Positions 44,195 through 54,840 of a DNA stretch of 64,000 bases are shown here, in pieces; position 1 is the stretch's first letter, and every line of letters starts with the position of its first letter. Position numbers and translations under genes: made by a program. The DNA lies in contig NC_134536.1 in the NCBI RefSeq assembly GCF_050624435.1, positions 130,208,758 through 130,272,757 of the forward strand, in the 5' to 3' direction. Origin of the DNA: Tenrec ecaudatus. Taxonomy: Eukaryota; Chordata; Mammalia; Afrosoricida; Tenrecidae. The notes under the pieces are model-generated. The model saw only the letters and a list, made by a program, of their open reading frames with translations, was not told where the DNA came from and searched no databases.

Positions 44195-44435
44195 AATCTG
44201 TCCCCGGGTGAGTGTTGTTATTGTTATCATTATGAAACATCTCCAGGCTCCCACTCACCCGGCCTGGTCAGGGGACCCCCCTAATGGCCCCATAAATCCC
44301 GGCCATAAAGAGTAATGGGGGGAGACAAATGAGATAATTAGGAATAAATCTCGCCGAGGTCTCGATTCATCAGCGTCCCTGCAACTGGCCAATCTTCCGA
44401 GCCATTAGCCGAGCCCCTAATTAACGCGGAGGGAG
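44195..44435. promoter_or_regulatory. Candidate conserved non-coding element
   Basis: attgttatcattatgaaaca, ccccataaatcccggccata, aaagagtaatggggggagac, gagataattaggaataaatc, gattcatcagcgtccctgca, ccattagccgagcccctaat, taacgcggagggag. Balanced composition, many ATTA/TAAT words and CpGs kept, no repeat sign. The largest and most convincing of the islands. Confidence 0.48.
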
Positions 44436-45224
44436 CGGCCGAGCTCGGTGGGGGCTGCCACGAGGAGGAGGTGTCCCGGCTGCCCCCACAGCCCACGTCA
44501 GCGACCTTGGAGGAGTGGGGGGGTCCCGTTGCTTCTCCTTTCTGCCTCCTGGGCCTTCGGACGCTTTGTCTTTGTCCTCTGGTCCGTCTGCTTGTGTCTT
44601 CGCTGCCTTTGTCTCTACCTCGCTCCATCTCCTGTCTACCTGCCTCTCTCCTGTCAGAGGGTCCCCGCCTGCATGGAAGGACCACCCCTCCCATTCCCTC
44701 AGGGAAGTTCTTACTATAAGTCCCCTGTGGCCTGATTCGAGAGCTTTCCACCTGCATCCTCTGCTTCCTGGCCTCACCCACCCATGCATGCTGCAGCCTC
44801 CAGCATGAGCCTCCCTCCCCTGCCTGCAGAAAGGTCCCTTAGGGGGCAGCTGGGACCGGAAGGTTGGCCATTCGAAGCTACCCAGCGGTCCCATGGCTAA
44901 GGATCCTGGTGCTCTGTTTCCATAAAGATGGCAGCCAAGAATGCCCAGGGAGCCATTCTCTGTGACACGCACATCTGGAATTGAGCAGACAGCTGTGGGC
45001 TTGTTTTGAGTTTTACAGTATCTTCTTCAAAGCCCATTTGAGAACCGGAAGTTTCCAACTGCCTCTCGCCCACCCAGGCACCTCCTCTGAGCCTACTCAT
45101 GGCTGTCTGTCAAGATGCATCGTGATCTCTGCTCCTTTAATTGGCTGGCTTTAGTCGGCACGGTACCCCTGTGTCTTTGGGGACCTGCCCCTCCTGAATC
45201 CACATGGTCCCAATGGGGTGGTCC
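44436..45224. other. Intergenic stretch with weak SINE remnant
   Basis: A degenerate plus-strand AfroSINE may lie at 44846-44935 (gaccggaaggttggccattc). Otherwise nothing recognised. Confidence 0.45.
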
Positions 45225-45392
45225 AGGAGGCCAGCAGGGTGAAGCCACGCAGCCACTCCTTAGGAGCAAGACGTGCTCTCCTCCCGTAAAGAGTGACCAC
45301 TTCAGGAACCCACAGGTGCAGGTCTACCCCGTCCCTCGGGTCAGCGTGAGTCGGGATCCACTCAATGGCAGCGAGGTTTCTTTTGTTCGTGA
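45225..45392 (+). mobile_element. AfroSINE, plus strand, head eroded
   Basis: ccagcagggtgaagccacgc, ggagcaagacgtgctctcct, gcaggtctaccccgtccctc, gagtcgggatccactcaatg. Confidence 0.72.
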
Positions 45393-45395
45393 ACG

Positions 45396-45540
45396 AGTGT
45401 GCCTGGGAGAAGCACAGCCAAAGTGTCCCTTAGACGGGAAGATGGCGAGGCTGGTCTTTATGTGCTTGGACACATCAGGAGTGACCAGTCATTGGAGAAG
45501 GACATTGTCCTTGGTAAAGAGTCCGTGAAAATCAGAATGT
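45396..45540 (+). mobile_element. RTE-class LINE 3' fragment, plus strand
   Basis: agtgtcccttagacgggaag, atggcgaggctggtctttat, acatcaggagtgaccagtca, ttggagaaggacattgtcct match the RTE segment also seen at 54270-54390. Confidence 0.75.
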
Positions 45541-45569
45541 CCTACTCTCAGGAGCTGCCTTTCCAAAGA

Positions 45570-45772
45570 CCCCCAAACCCACGGCTCTTGAATCGAGTCT
45601 CACACACACACACAGGCACTCTGTGGAGCAGGGTAGAGCTGCCCCCTTTGATCTCAAAGCCGTAATACTTCCAGAAGCAGGCCACCCATGTCCTTCTTCC
45701 CCGGAATGCTGGTGGGTTCAAACCACCCCCCTTTCGGTTGGCAGCCAAGTGCTTAACTGTGGTGCCCCCAGA
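45570..45772 (-). mobile_element. AfroSINE, minus strand
   Basis: acccccaaacccacggctct, gcagggtagagctgccccct, tgctggtgggttcaaaccac, ttggcagccaagtgcttaac. An AC run (45599-45616) lies inside. Confidence 0.82.
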
Positions 45773-45795
45773 ATGCCCAGGGCACTGCCTTCCAC

Positions 45796-45982
45796 TCGCT
45801 GCCATCCAGTAGCTGCCGACTCATGGCGGCCCTATAGGACAGAGCAGAGTGGCCCCTGTGGGATTCAGTGATGCGAACTCTTTATGGGATTGGAAAACCT
45901 CGTCTTTCTCCTGTGCAGGGACTGGTGGTTTTGAACGCTTGCCCCTATGGTTTGCAGCCCCAGGTGTAGCCACAAGGCCGGC
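45796..45982 (-). mobile_element. AfroSINE, minus strand
   Basis: tcgctgccatccagtagctg, ccgactcatggcggccctat, gaactctttatgggattgga, gactggtggttttgaacgct. Confidence 0.84.
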
Positions 45983-47605
45983 TGGGCCCAGTGGAATTGC
46001 CTTTAGGCCTGGAAATATGGGAAGTTCTTTGTAGGGAGGCCTAGAACAGGGGTTTAGGGTCTGTGGTGTGAGACGTCAGGGGAGCCAGTGGTGGGGTTCT
46101 GGGGTCCCAGGAGCGTGCCTGCTCTGTGCGTTCCTCTACCGTGTGTGTTCATCTTGAAAATCCACTGAGCTAGTTACTCGACACCAGCACTTTCCTGAGC
46201 GCTTGGGAAACACTAAAAAATTGGGGTGTGGGGCAGCCTCCCCTGCTTCTGGGCAGCAAGAAAAGAAGCGCCCATAGAGCAGGCCTTCCCTCCAGCTCTC
46301 CTGCCCTTCTCTGAGGCAAGACTCCAGACCACGCCGTGGCAGACGGTCTGCCGAGGGCCACGGAGTGAGTGTTCCCGGTGGGCTCGACGGCTGGAGTCGG
46401 CCATTGCAGTGGGAAGCAGTCGTAGAGAGAGTCCATCCACACATGGACGATGCCGGGTGCCCATCAAACTTTATTCACAGACAGCCATGTTTGAATGCCA
46501 CGTGCCGCACCAGGGCAAGCAAAGGGGGCCCATATGGCAGAGTGGCGCCTCCAAGGGTACCTCCTGTGGGGAGGGCGGGGCTGGTAAACAAACACGAAGT
46601 GCCTGCTATTTGCATACCGATGGTAATTTTCATGCAACATCATTTGTCTTCGGGTTATTTGAGCCACTGTAACATGTAAAATCCCTCCCGGTTCCCAGGC
46701 TGTACAGAAACAGACAATGGACCCCATTTGGTGGGTGTGTCGGAACTTGCTGTCCTTTGCAACACAGTGTAATGGCTAAGACTGGGGGTTCTGGGTCCAG
46801 TTCAGCTCCAATGACCTTGGGCCCATCACTTAACCTGCGGGTACTCAGGGTCAATAAGCCAGGCCTGGGGGACAGTGTCTCCTTGTCAAGGGACTGTGTG
46901 GGAAGCGCCCGGCATTCTGTACGTGCTCATCGGACGCCTCTGAGGTCATTGGCGCCTGGACAGTCTTCATGGGAAGGCCTGCCATTCCCTTCATCGATTT
47001 ACTACATGGCCTCGAGGCCAGAGCCCGACCTCAGCTCCCCCCTCTGTGGAATGGTGGCCAGAAGACCAGGATGGCTGTGGAACTAAGATAAGACAATGAA
47101 TGCAAAGAAGCCAATTTATATGGGGGAGTGCGGGGGGGGGGGCGGTCAGCATGCAGGCCCCCAGAGCTAAGCAGCCGTGTTCAAACATCTCCAGTGAAGC
47201 ACCCGGCTTCTTCCCTTTGGGGCTCCGATCCTTCCCCACAGCAAAGACAATCAGGGTGCTGACCTCACAGAGGTGCTGGGAATTAAATGAGAGGTGCCAA
47301 CAGCACAGAAGCACAGACACAGACGTCTCCGGGATTGGTGCGGGCTAACACACTGTGAAACGTAAACCACGGGCCCCGGAGCGCCGAGTGGAGCAGATTC
47401 CGGCGAGCTGAGGGAGAGGGCGTTTGGTCTGTAACAGGGCGTTTGGTCTGTAACCTTCGCGGGATCACGGCCTCAGAGCTTGGGACAGCGGAGCTGCTGC
47501 CTGCCTGCCTGAAGGCAAGCTGCCAACGGTGGTAGCAGCTGCGGGCTTTACATTGCCCTCCCAGACCTCCCCACCAATGATCTCTCGTGCTAGGAATCCC
47601 CCGGG
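45983..47605. other. Intergenic stretch, nothing recognised
   Basis: 1.6 kb of unique-looking sequence; no exon or repeat ends supported. Confidence 0.45.
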
Positions 47606-47815
47606 AGCCCCGGGGGAGGGTGTGTGTGGAGCCGTGACAAGGTGGGCTGTCATCTGCAAGGTCAGTGGTTTGAAGCCACCAGCCACTCTCTTAGAGAAAG
47701 ATGAGGCTTCTTGGCTCCTATAAACAGTGTCTTTGAACTCCACAGGGCGGTTCTACCCTGTCCCACAGGGGCGCGATGGTCAACATCAACTCAATGGCAG
47801 TGTTTGGATTTTTAT
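47606..47815 (+). mobile_element. AfroSINE, plus strand
   Basis: gggagccccgggggagggtg, gcaaggtcagtggtttgaag, gagaaagatgaggcttcttg, gcggttctaccctgtcccac, catcaactcaatggcagtgt. Confidence 0.85.
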
Positions 47816-47874
47816 TTTTAAACATTTTATTTATTTATTTGGGGGGGGCATTAATTAATTACAGCAACAGCCCC

Positions 47875-48036
47875 AGTGCCGCTGTGGGATACGAGTTGGG
47901 ATGGTAACCACAAGATTGGAGGTTCCAACCTGCTAGCTGCTCTGAGGGAGAAAGTGGAGGCTTCTCCCGTAAAGGCCAGCTGTAGCATCACTGTGAGTCG
48001 GAATTAATTTGATGGCAGTGGATTTGGGTTTGGGGT
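47875..48036 (+). mobile_element. AfroSINE, plus strand, head truncated
   Basis: ggtaaccacaagattggagg, ttccaacctgctagctgctc, gtgagtcggaattaatttga, ggcagtggatttgggtttgg. Confidence 0.8.
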
Positions 48037-49256
48037 TGGCGCACAGGCGAGGAAGCAGAGGTTCAGAGGCACCGGCTAGGCTGTTTCGGAGTCACGTCTC
48101 ATGCTGTCTTCTGAGTCGCACTGTAGCAGAGGTGTGATACTCCCATTTTTCCCAGAGGAGGAAACAGGCTCAGAGAGCTGAGGAAAGCTGGCAACCGCCC
48201 CTGGTAGGGAAGGAACCATGGTGGCTGAATACAACCAGGCCAGTCTGACCTCCGCGCCGTGTCCTGAGGCCACATCCCTACCAGGCTCTGATATTAGCGG
48301 GGACCGCAGACACCTGGACCCCAGACTGACCAGGAATCCTAGTGGGGACTGGAGGCCGGCGTCCCTAGCCAGGACCGCTGTCTTGTTCACCACGATAGCC
48401 TCCAGAGCCCAGCATCAGCAGGAGCCCAGTGAGGATGTGAGTTTAGCTGATGTGAGTTTAGCTAGGGATGCTTGTCTTAGATTTAGACGTCCAAGAGAGG
48501 AGGTCGGTCCTTCAAAAAGTCACCCAAGCAGACAACAGTCTGTCTGCTGCTTCCAAGAAGAAGAGAGAAAACTCGAGGGGCTGGCCACTGAGTTTCCAGT
48601 CTCATTGCTTCCCCACGATGCTGTGCCAGATAAGGAAATCGAGGCCCTGAAAGGAGAAGGGCTGCTTCCACAGGAAAGCCTGAGCTAGAGCTGACGCCTG
48701 GCACCGCTGTGTGGATAGCAGAGACCTGGAGCCCGCGTAGAACATGGAGAAGGGGCTGGGAGGCTCCTGGGTTGGGGGAGAGGTGACCTCTAGTAGGCAC
48801 ATTGTGCCTCTTGCTTCCCAGCCAGGATGGGTGCTGCCTGCGCAGAAACCCGGAGGTGTGGAGGATGGGTAGGGCATGGAACAGGAGCGGGGTAAGGGGA
48901 CACCAGGCTGACCAGGCTGGGGCAGGGGCTGCGTGGGCATGGTGGTTCCCAGGGGTGCCACCCACAGGCCGGATAGTGGTGGTTCAGCTGAGGCACCTTG
49001 GAGGAAAGACCAGGTGACCTGCTTCCACTGAAAACCTCTGTGGAGTTCTGACAGAGTGGGCACGCGTGGGCGCTGTGCTTGTGCACACGTGACGTCATAG
49101 AGTCTGAGTGTGCGTGCGTCGGCAGTGACTGTAAGCATGTGCGCTGAAGAGCGTGTGCATGTGTGTGTGAGACAGTGTTTGTGCCATACATATAATGTGT
49201 GTGTATGTGGAAAGTGTATATGTGGATTATGAAGTGGGTGTGGGTAAAGACACTAT
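48037..49256. other. Intergenic stretch, nothing recognised
   Basis: Unique-looking sequence; TG-rich towards its right end. No gene supported. Confidence 0.45.

Positions 49257-49303
<47 letters not shown>
49257..49303. repeat. (TG)n microsatellite
   Basis: About 22 perfect TG units, the longest dinucleotide run in the window. Confidence 0.95.
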
Positions 49304-49721
49304 CTGGCTAAATCCCTTCCCACTCCACTCAGCCTCTCAGGTTCCAGCCTCTGTCCTAAAGAAAACAGCCCAGGGCCTGCAGCAGGAAATCTCTGTTTGG
49401 ATTTCAGAGGTGCCTCTTCCTGCCTGGGCCCCCACAGCTGGGGGAGGGGCTGGCCTTCCTGCCCACCTGGGCCAGACCTCAAATTGGTCAGGAGCACACA
49501 TGGCCCCTCTGGTCTCCCTAACACCCCTCACCCACTTCCCATTTGGGGAAGCCACAAAGAGCCCCAGCTAGTGTCTGAATAACTCAATAAGCAAGGTAAG
49601 CTGAGGCGGGCTTACTGGTGAATCTGTAGGGCAGAATCTCCCGTCCTGTCGCCATTGTCCAGATCCTTGGCTGTGGCAGGCATCTACCTCTGTCCCAACC
49701 CCACAGCACCTTCCCACGGAA
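49304..49721. other. Intergenic stretch, nothing recognised
   Basis: GC-rich; no repeat end seen. Confidence 0.5.
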
Positions 49722-49935
49722 TCAAAACAAGCTCACTGCCAACGAGCCGATGCGGACTCACGGAGACTTGGTGACTCTACAGCACAGGGTAGACCTGCCC
49801 CTGTGCATTTTCCAGACTGCACCTCTTTACAGGAGTAGAAATCCTCATCTCTCTCCTGAGGAGTGGCTAGTGGTCTTGAACTGCTGACCTTGAGATTAGC
49901 AGCCCAATGAATAATTCTCTATGTCACCAAGTCCC
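49722..49935 (-). mobile_element. AfroSINE, minus strand
   Basis: tcaaaacaagctcactgcca, acgagccgatgcggactcac, ctctttacaggagtagaaat, tggtcttgaactgctgacct. Confidence 0.87.
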
Positions 49936-50041
49936 CTTACAGAATCAAAGCCTCTTTAAAGGTACAATCCTTGACTGGTGCAGAGTGCCCACGAGATTGG
50001 GTCATCTGCCTGGCGCCTCAGCAGTGAAAGCCATGGATGTG

Positions 50042-50528
50042 TGTAATAGCTACATAATTTCATGTCAACTTGATAAATTGAGCGTAGGGGTGGAGTCCAG
50101 CCTGTCAATCAGGTCACAGCCTGATGATGCTTCCTTGTGGGTGTGGCCTTCTCATGAGGATTCTGGGAACTTCCTCTCTTTATCCTGGGAGGTGGGCCAC
50201 ACTCTCTGCTTCACCTTCCTGCCCTTGAGACAAGTGGGGAGCTGGAGGAGCCACGTGAGACCCATGCCAGTGCCGAGATGCTTCCACAAGACTTTGCACC
50301 CACCGGCCTGTGATCATCCTGCATTTTGCATCATTGCATGTGACTGCGTGAGTCTGAAGGATTTTGGGACTAGTATTGGACGTATGGGCTAATATCAGAC
50401 TTAGAGACTTGATCTGGATTGGGCTGGGACATTTCCTTAATATACAATTACTTCTTGATATTAAGCTCTCTCGAATGCATACATGAGTGTCCCTGGATTT
50501 GTTTCTCTAGTCAACCTGGACGAATACA
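50042..50528 (+). mobile_element. Solo LTR, MaLR-like group B, plus strand
   Basis: tgtaatagctacataatttc, ggggtggagtccagcctgtc, aatcaggtcacagcctgatg, ggatttgtttctctagtcaa and an end near ggacgaataca. The target duplication is not clear. Confidence 0.8.
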
Positions 50529-51555
50529 ATGGTTATTCCCCAGAAGCCTCCTGGATGCCGATGGGTGCATACTGATGGAGGAGGACTTGGGCAATCCTGT
50601 CAAAGTTACAAACACGCTCACCCACTTTTGGGAGGATTCAGCAGATTTAGTCCCTTCACACAAAAGGATCTGTTCATGCAACCTTGACTGTCATAGAGAA
50701 ATGAGGATATGACGGAGCCATCTGCAGGGCCTGGGGAGCTGGATGGTGGTTGACCCAGTCGGTGAGGCCCTAAGAGATCTCCCATGAGAAAACGAGGACC
50801 GTGTCCAAGAGAAAAGACTATGTACATTATAAAAACAAAGTTCATGTACTGTCCTGCCATTTTGAAATATGGATGTATGTATGCTGATGCATGCAGATGA
50901 GCTCTTGGCAGAGATCCCTAAGAAATATAGCCTTTGGAAGGTACTTGACTAGCTGGTGCATAGCTGGGATTCAGGAGAGCGGGTGAGGGGCCATGGACAT
51001 GCAATAACTAAAAAAATTATATACTCATAAAAATGGCACATGGGCACTTAATAGTAATCCTCGTCTAAGACTGATTTGTTCTTATGACATAGCCCTATTT
51101 GATATTTGCCCTCAGGAACAGATCACTGGGAACATAGGTGCTACAGAAAAGCAATAAAGTAGGGTGATAAAGAAATCAGATGGTGCCTGTCTTCAAATAA
51201 GCAGCCATCTAAGCGAGGCATCAACTAAGTCCACGTGGAAGAAGCATACTGACCTGTGTGATCCGAGGATTTCAAATAATAAAATCCAAGACCAGAGAAG
51301 AGAATGCTATTCGAGCTTAAATTCTGAGCACCTAGTTTCCAGAAGGCTATGGATGACAGTGAAAACCCAAAAATCTATCTGCAGGGTCCTGATATGCATG
51401 AAGTCTCTGATGAATCCTCTCTGACCATTGACCATGGGTGTGGACAGCCTTGGCGCACCACAGTGCATTGGAAAGTGGATTAATTCAGATGCAGTCAGGT
51501 TAAAATTTAACACGTTATCACTTGTTCTCCTTTTGGGTCCATTTTCTTTTCTCTT
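50529..51555. other. Intergenic stretch, nothing recognised
   Basis: AT-richer sequence with no repeat end that I could match. Small open frames only. Confidence 0.4.
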
Positions 51556-52520
51556 TAAAAAAAATCATTTTATTGAGGGGCTCTTACAGCCTTATTACCA
51601 TCCATGCATCCATTGTGTCAAGCACATTTGTACATATGTTGCCATCATCCTTTTCAAACATTTTCTTTCTACTTGAGCCCTTGGTATCAGATCCTCATTT
51701 TTTCTCCTCCCTCCCTCCCTCCCTCCCTCCCTCCCAAACCCTTGATAAATTATAAATTATAATTTTCATATCCTTACACCATCTGCTGTCTCCCTTCACC
51801 CATGTTTCTGTTGTTTGTCACCCTGGGTTGGGCGTGTGTGTGTGTGTTATACATTGATCATTGCAATCAGTTCCCCCTTTCTTCCCCACCTTCCCCCTAC
51901 CCTCATGGTATCTCTACTTTCAATATTGTTCCTGAGGGGGTTAGCTTTCCTGGATTCCGTGTGTTGAAAGCTCTTGTCTGTACCAGTGTACATACACTGA
52001 TCTAGCCGGATTTGTGAGGTAGAACTGGGGTCATGATAGTGGGGGGAGGAAGCATTAAGAACTAAAGGAATGTTGTATGTTTCATCCTGCACCCTGTACT
52101 GCACCCTGGCTGGCGTGTCCTTTCTTTGTGACCCTTCTGTAAGGGGATGTCCATTGTCTACAAATGGGCCTTGGGTCTTCACTCCGGGCACCCCCACTCC
52201 CATTCACATCAGTAGGATTGTTTTGGGTCTTCTGATGTTTGATACCTGATCGCATCGATGCCTCATGATTACACAGACTATGTGTTTCTTCCATGTGGGC
52301 TTTGTTGCTTCTGAGCTAGATGGCCACTTGTTTACCTTCAAGCCTTTAAGACCCCAGACGTTATATCTTTTGATAGGCAGGCACCATCAGCTTTCTTCAC
52401 CACATTTGCTTATGCACCCATTTTGTCTTCAGCGATCCTGTCAGGACAGTGAGCATCACAGAATGTTGGGTTATTAGAACAAAATGTTCTGTGTTGAGGG
52501 AATACTTGAGTAGATTTTGG
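51556..52520 (-). mobile_element. LINE (probable L1) 3' region, minus strand
   Basis: aaaaaaatcattttattgag (reversed poly(A) with AATAAA-like signal), ggggctcttacagccttatt, caaacccttgataaattata, gtgggctttgttgcttctga, tggccacttgtttaccttca and aggcaccatcagctttcttc. 5'-truncated on its right side. Confidence 0.8.
51706..51735. repeat. (CCCT)n run inside LINE 3' UTR
   Basis: Seven ccct units within the pyrimidine-rich part of the LINE 3' UTR; likely expanded after insertion. Confidence 0.85.
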
Positions 52521-52709
52521 CCCATTTAAAATTTGTTCTAGTTTTTTATATTTTCTGCTTTCTTTTTGATTGAGGGTTTTCTATGTTTCATTTTGTTATT
52601 TTTATTGTTTTTTGTTGTTCTTCTGCATATGAAATCCATGACAGGTAAATCCAGGATAGAAACAATAACTGGATTCACAATTTTTTAGGGTGTAAAGAGT
52701 TTAGGGGGA

Positions 52710-53235
52710 TGTGGTAGTTACATAATCTGGTGTCAATTTGGCACTTGAGAGGATTAAGAGTGAAGGGGTGGAGTCTAGTCTGTCAATCAGATCATAGCCA
52801 ATGAGGCCTCAGAATGGACATGGCCTTCCCCTGGGGATTCTGGGATATATGGTTTTTCCTCCTTGGAGGAGGGAGAAACTCTCTCTCTCCTCACTCCCTT
52901 GGAGATGCTGTAACTGACAAGACACATGGCACTACGCTGATAGATTCCACGCCCTGGGAACTGGAGAGGCCACGTGGAGCCCCCTGCCAGCGCTGAGATG
53001 CTACTGACACCACTAGATTCACAAGACTTCCCACCCACTGGCCTGCGATCTTCCTGTCGTTGCATGTGTCTCGTGAGTCTGAAGAGGACTTTATAGATGG
53101 GTACGGGACAGATGGGCTAACATCGGACTGGGTTGGGATGCTTTCTCAACGCACCATTACCCTTTATCTGAAACGCTCTCTTATCCACATACGCGTGTTT
53201 ATGAATTTGTTTCTCTAGTCTCCCCGGACGAACAC
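52710..53235 (+). mobile_element. Solo LTR, MaLR-like group B, plus strand, with near-perfect target duplication
   Basis: tgtggtagttacataatctg to ccccggacgaacac; flanks gggga (52705-52709) and ggggc (53236-53240), 4 of 5 alike. Length 526. Confidence 0.85.
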
Positions 53236-53240
53236 GGGGC

Positions 53241-54204
53241 AAATAGGTAGGTCATACCAATAAGGACAAGAAAGAAGAACATGTTATAGAATTGATTGAG
53301 TGACGATCTCACAACTCCTTTTCAGTGCAGACAGCCCTTGAACTGTGGCTGTGTGGATTTCATGTCAATAAGACTGTTAAAAATGGCGCCCGGGGACAGT
53401 GTCAGACCTCTTCATCTGACTTCACAAGGCAGAAGAGAATCATTATCAACATCAGAAGTCTACGGCTGATTTGTATGAGGTGAAGGTCAGACATAGCTCC
53501 CCTCTCCCACCTCTGTACTGATCCGGCTGTCAGCCGGCTCTCTGGCAAGGCTCTGCTCTCTGCTGCTTTGACCATTCCTTGCGGTGGTGCCCAGAGCTCG
53601 AAGACCATACTCGACAGTGAGAGGGTTTCTTAGGGAAGGAGCGGGTTACAATTCAAGATCAGGAGTGACTCAGGATATAGTTCTTTGATCTGGGTAGCTT
53701 CTCGGTCATGCCCAAGGGCAGGCCTCTCCCTGGCTTTGGTCCCTTGGCCCCTTGGGCCCCTTGAGTCTCTCGAGCTCTTGCGCCTGACCAACCTTTTCCC
53801 TGCTTAGGCAAGTGTTACAAGACTCTTTAGTTTCGTACCAAAGTGCCCAGAGGCACCGCATTTCACAATCAAGCCTCCTGACCCAATCTGCTCACCTCTC
53901 TTGCTCGGTGGGCCAGGAAGCCCCCATTACTGCCATCTCCCGGCTCTGCTGTTGTGCGTTTCCTGCCACCCCGGCCTGCTCCTCCCACCTTTTGCCACTG
54001 CTAGTGTTATAGCTGGCTCCCTGCCTCCTGAGTCTAGGAGGGTCTCGGCACAGGAACCCCGGGTCTCCAAATGACAGGCTTCATGCCCGGCTCGTCTTTC
54101 CTCCTGGCAGCTATCCTCTGGGATGGCTCATTTTAAACCTGATTTCACTGGGCCTCCACACACCGTATCTGCACAATCTTATTCCCTTATGATCGATGCA
54201 TTTC
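53241..54204. other. Intergenic stretch, nothing recognised
   Basis: No repeat end or exon seen. The right edge enters an RTE fragment. Confidence 0.45.
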
Positions 54205-54556
54205 AATTATGGTGCTGGCGAAGAATATTGAACGTACCACGGACTGACAAAAGGACAAGTAAGTCTGTCTTGAAAGAAGTACAGCCAGAGTGATCCTTAG
54301 AGACAAGGAGAGCGAGACTTCATCTCACCCGCCCTGGACATGTGTCAGGAGGGACCAGTCCCTGGGGAAGGACACCCTGCTTGGTCAAGCAGAGGGGCAG
54401 TGAAAAAAAGGAGGACTCCTATGAGGTGGATTGAAACTGTGGCTGCGACACTGGGCTCAAGCAGAGGATGACCAAGGACAGGGCAGTGTTTCTCCCGATG
54501 TGCACAGGTTGCTATGGGTTAGAACCAGCTTCATGGTGCCGATCATAACAACGTTC
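54205..54556 (+). mobile_element. RTE-class LINE 3' end, plus strand
   Basis: atggtgctggcgaagaatat, gaacgtaccacggactgaca, gaaagaagtacagccagagt, ggagggaccagtccctgggg, gaggtggattgaaactgtgg, gttgctatgggttagaacca and a tail gccgatcataacaac. This copy preserves the end best. It encodes the RT C-terminal region but is degenerate. Confidence 0.83.
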
Positions 54557-54840
54557 CCTAGTGCACCTTGTTTGCACTGTCAGCGAGCCCTCCAATCTCT
54601 TTGACGGGCCACAGACGCCTTGCTGACACGGTCCCATCCAGTCATTTGTTGGGAGTGACAACAAGACAGTGGCTAGAGAGGCCATGGGAAAGCAGCCCAT
54701 CACACGGCGGCGCCAACCCCCCCCCACAGATCAGTCAGCACAGGTTGAGGGTGAAGGTGTTGGGCAGAGAACCATTCTCTTCTGTGACACAAGGGATCCC
54801 CAAAAGCTGGAAGCAACTCAACGGCAACTGGTTTGGTTCT

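Noticed and set aside
48790-49524. 244-codon minus-strand frame with a His-Thr run
   Set aside because: The run is the TG microsatellite; no gene.
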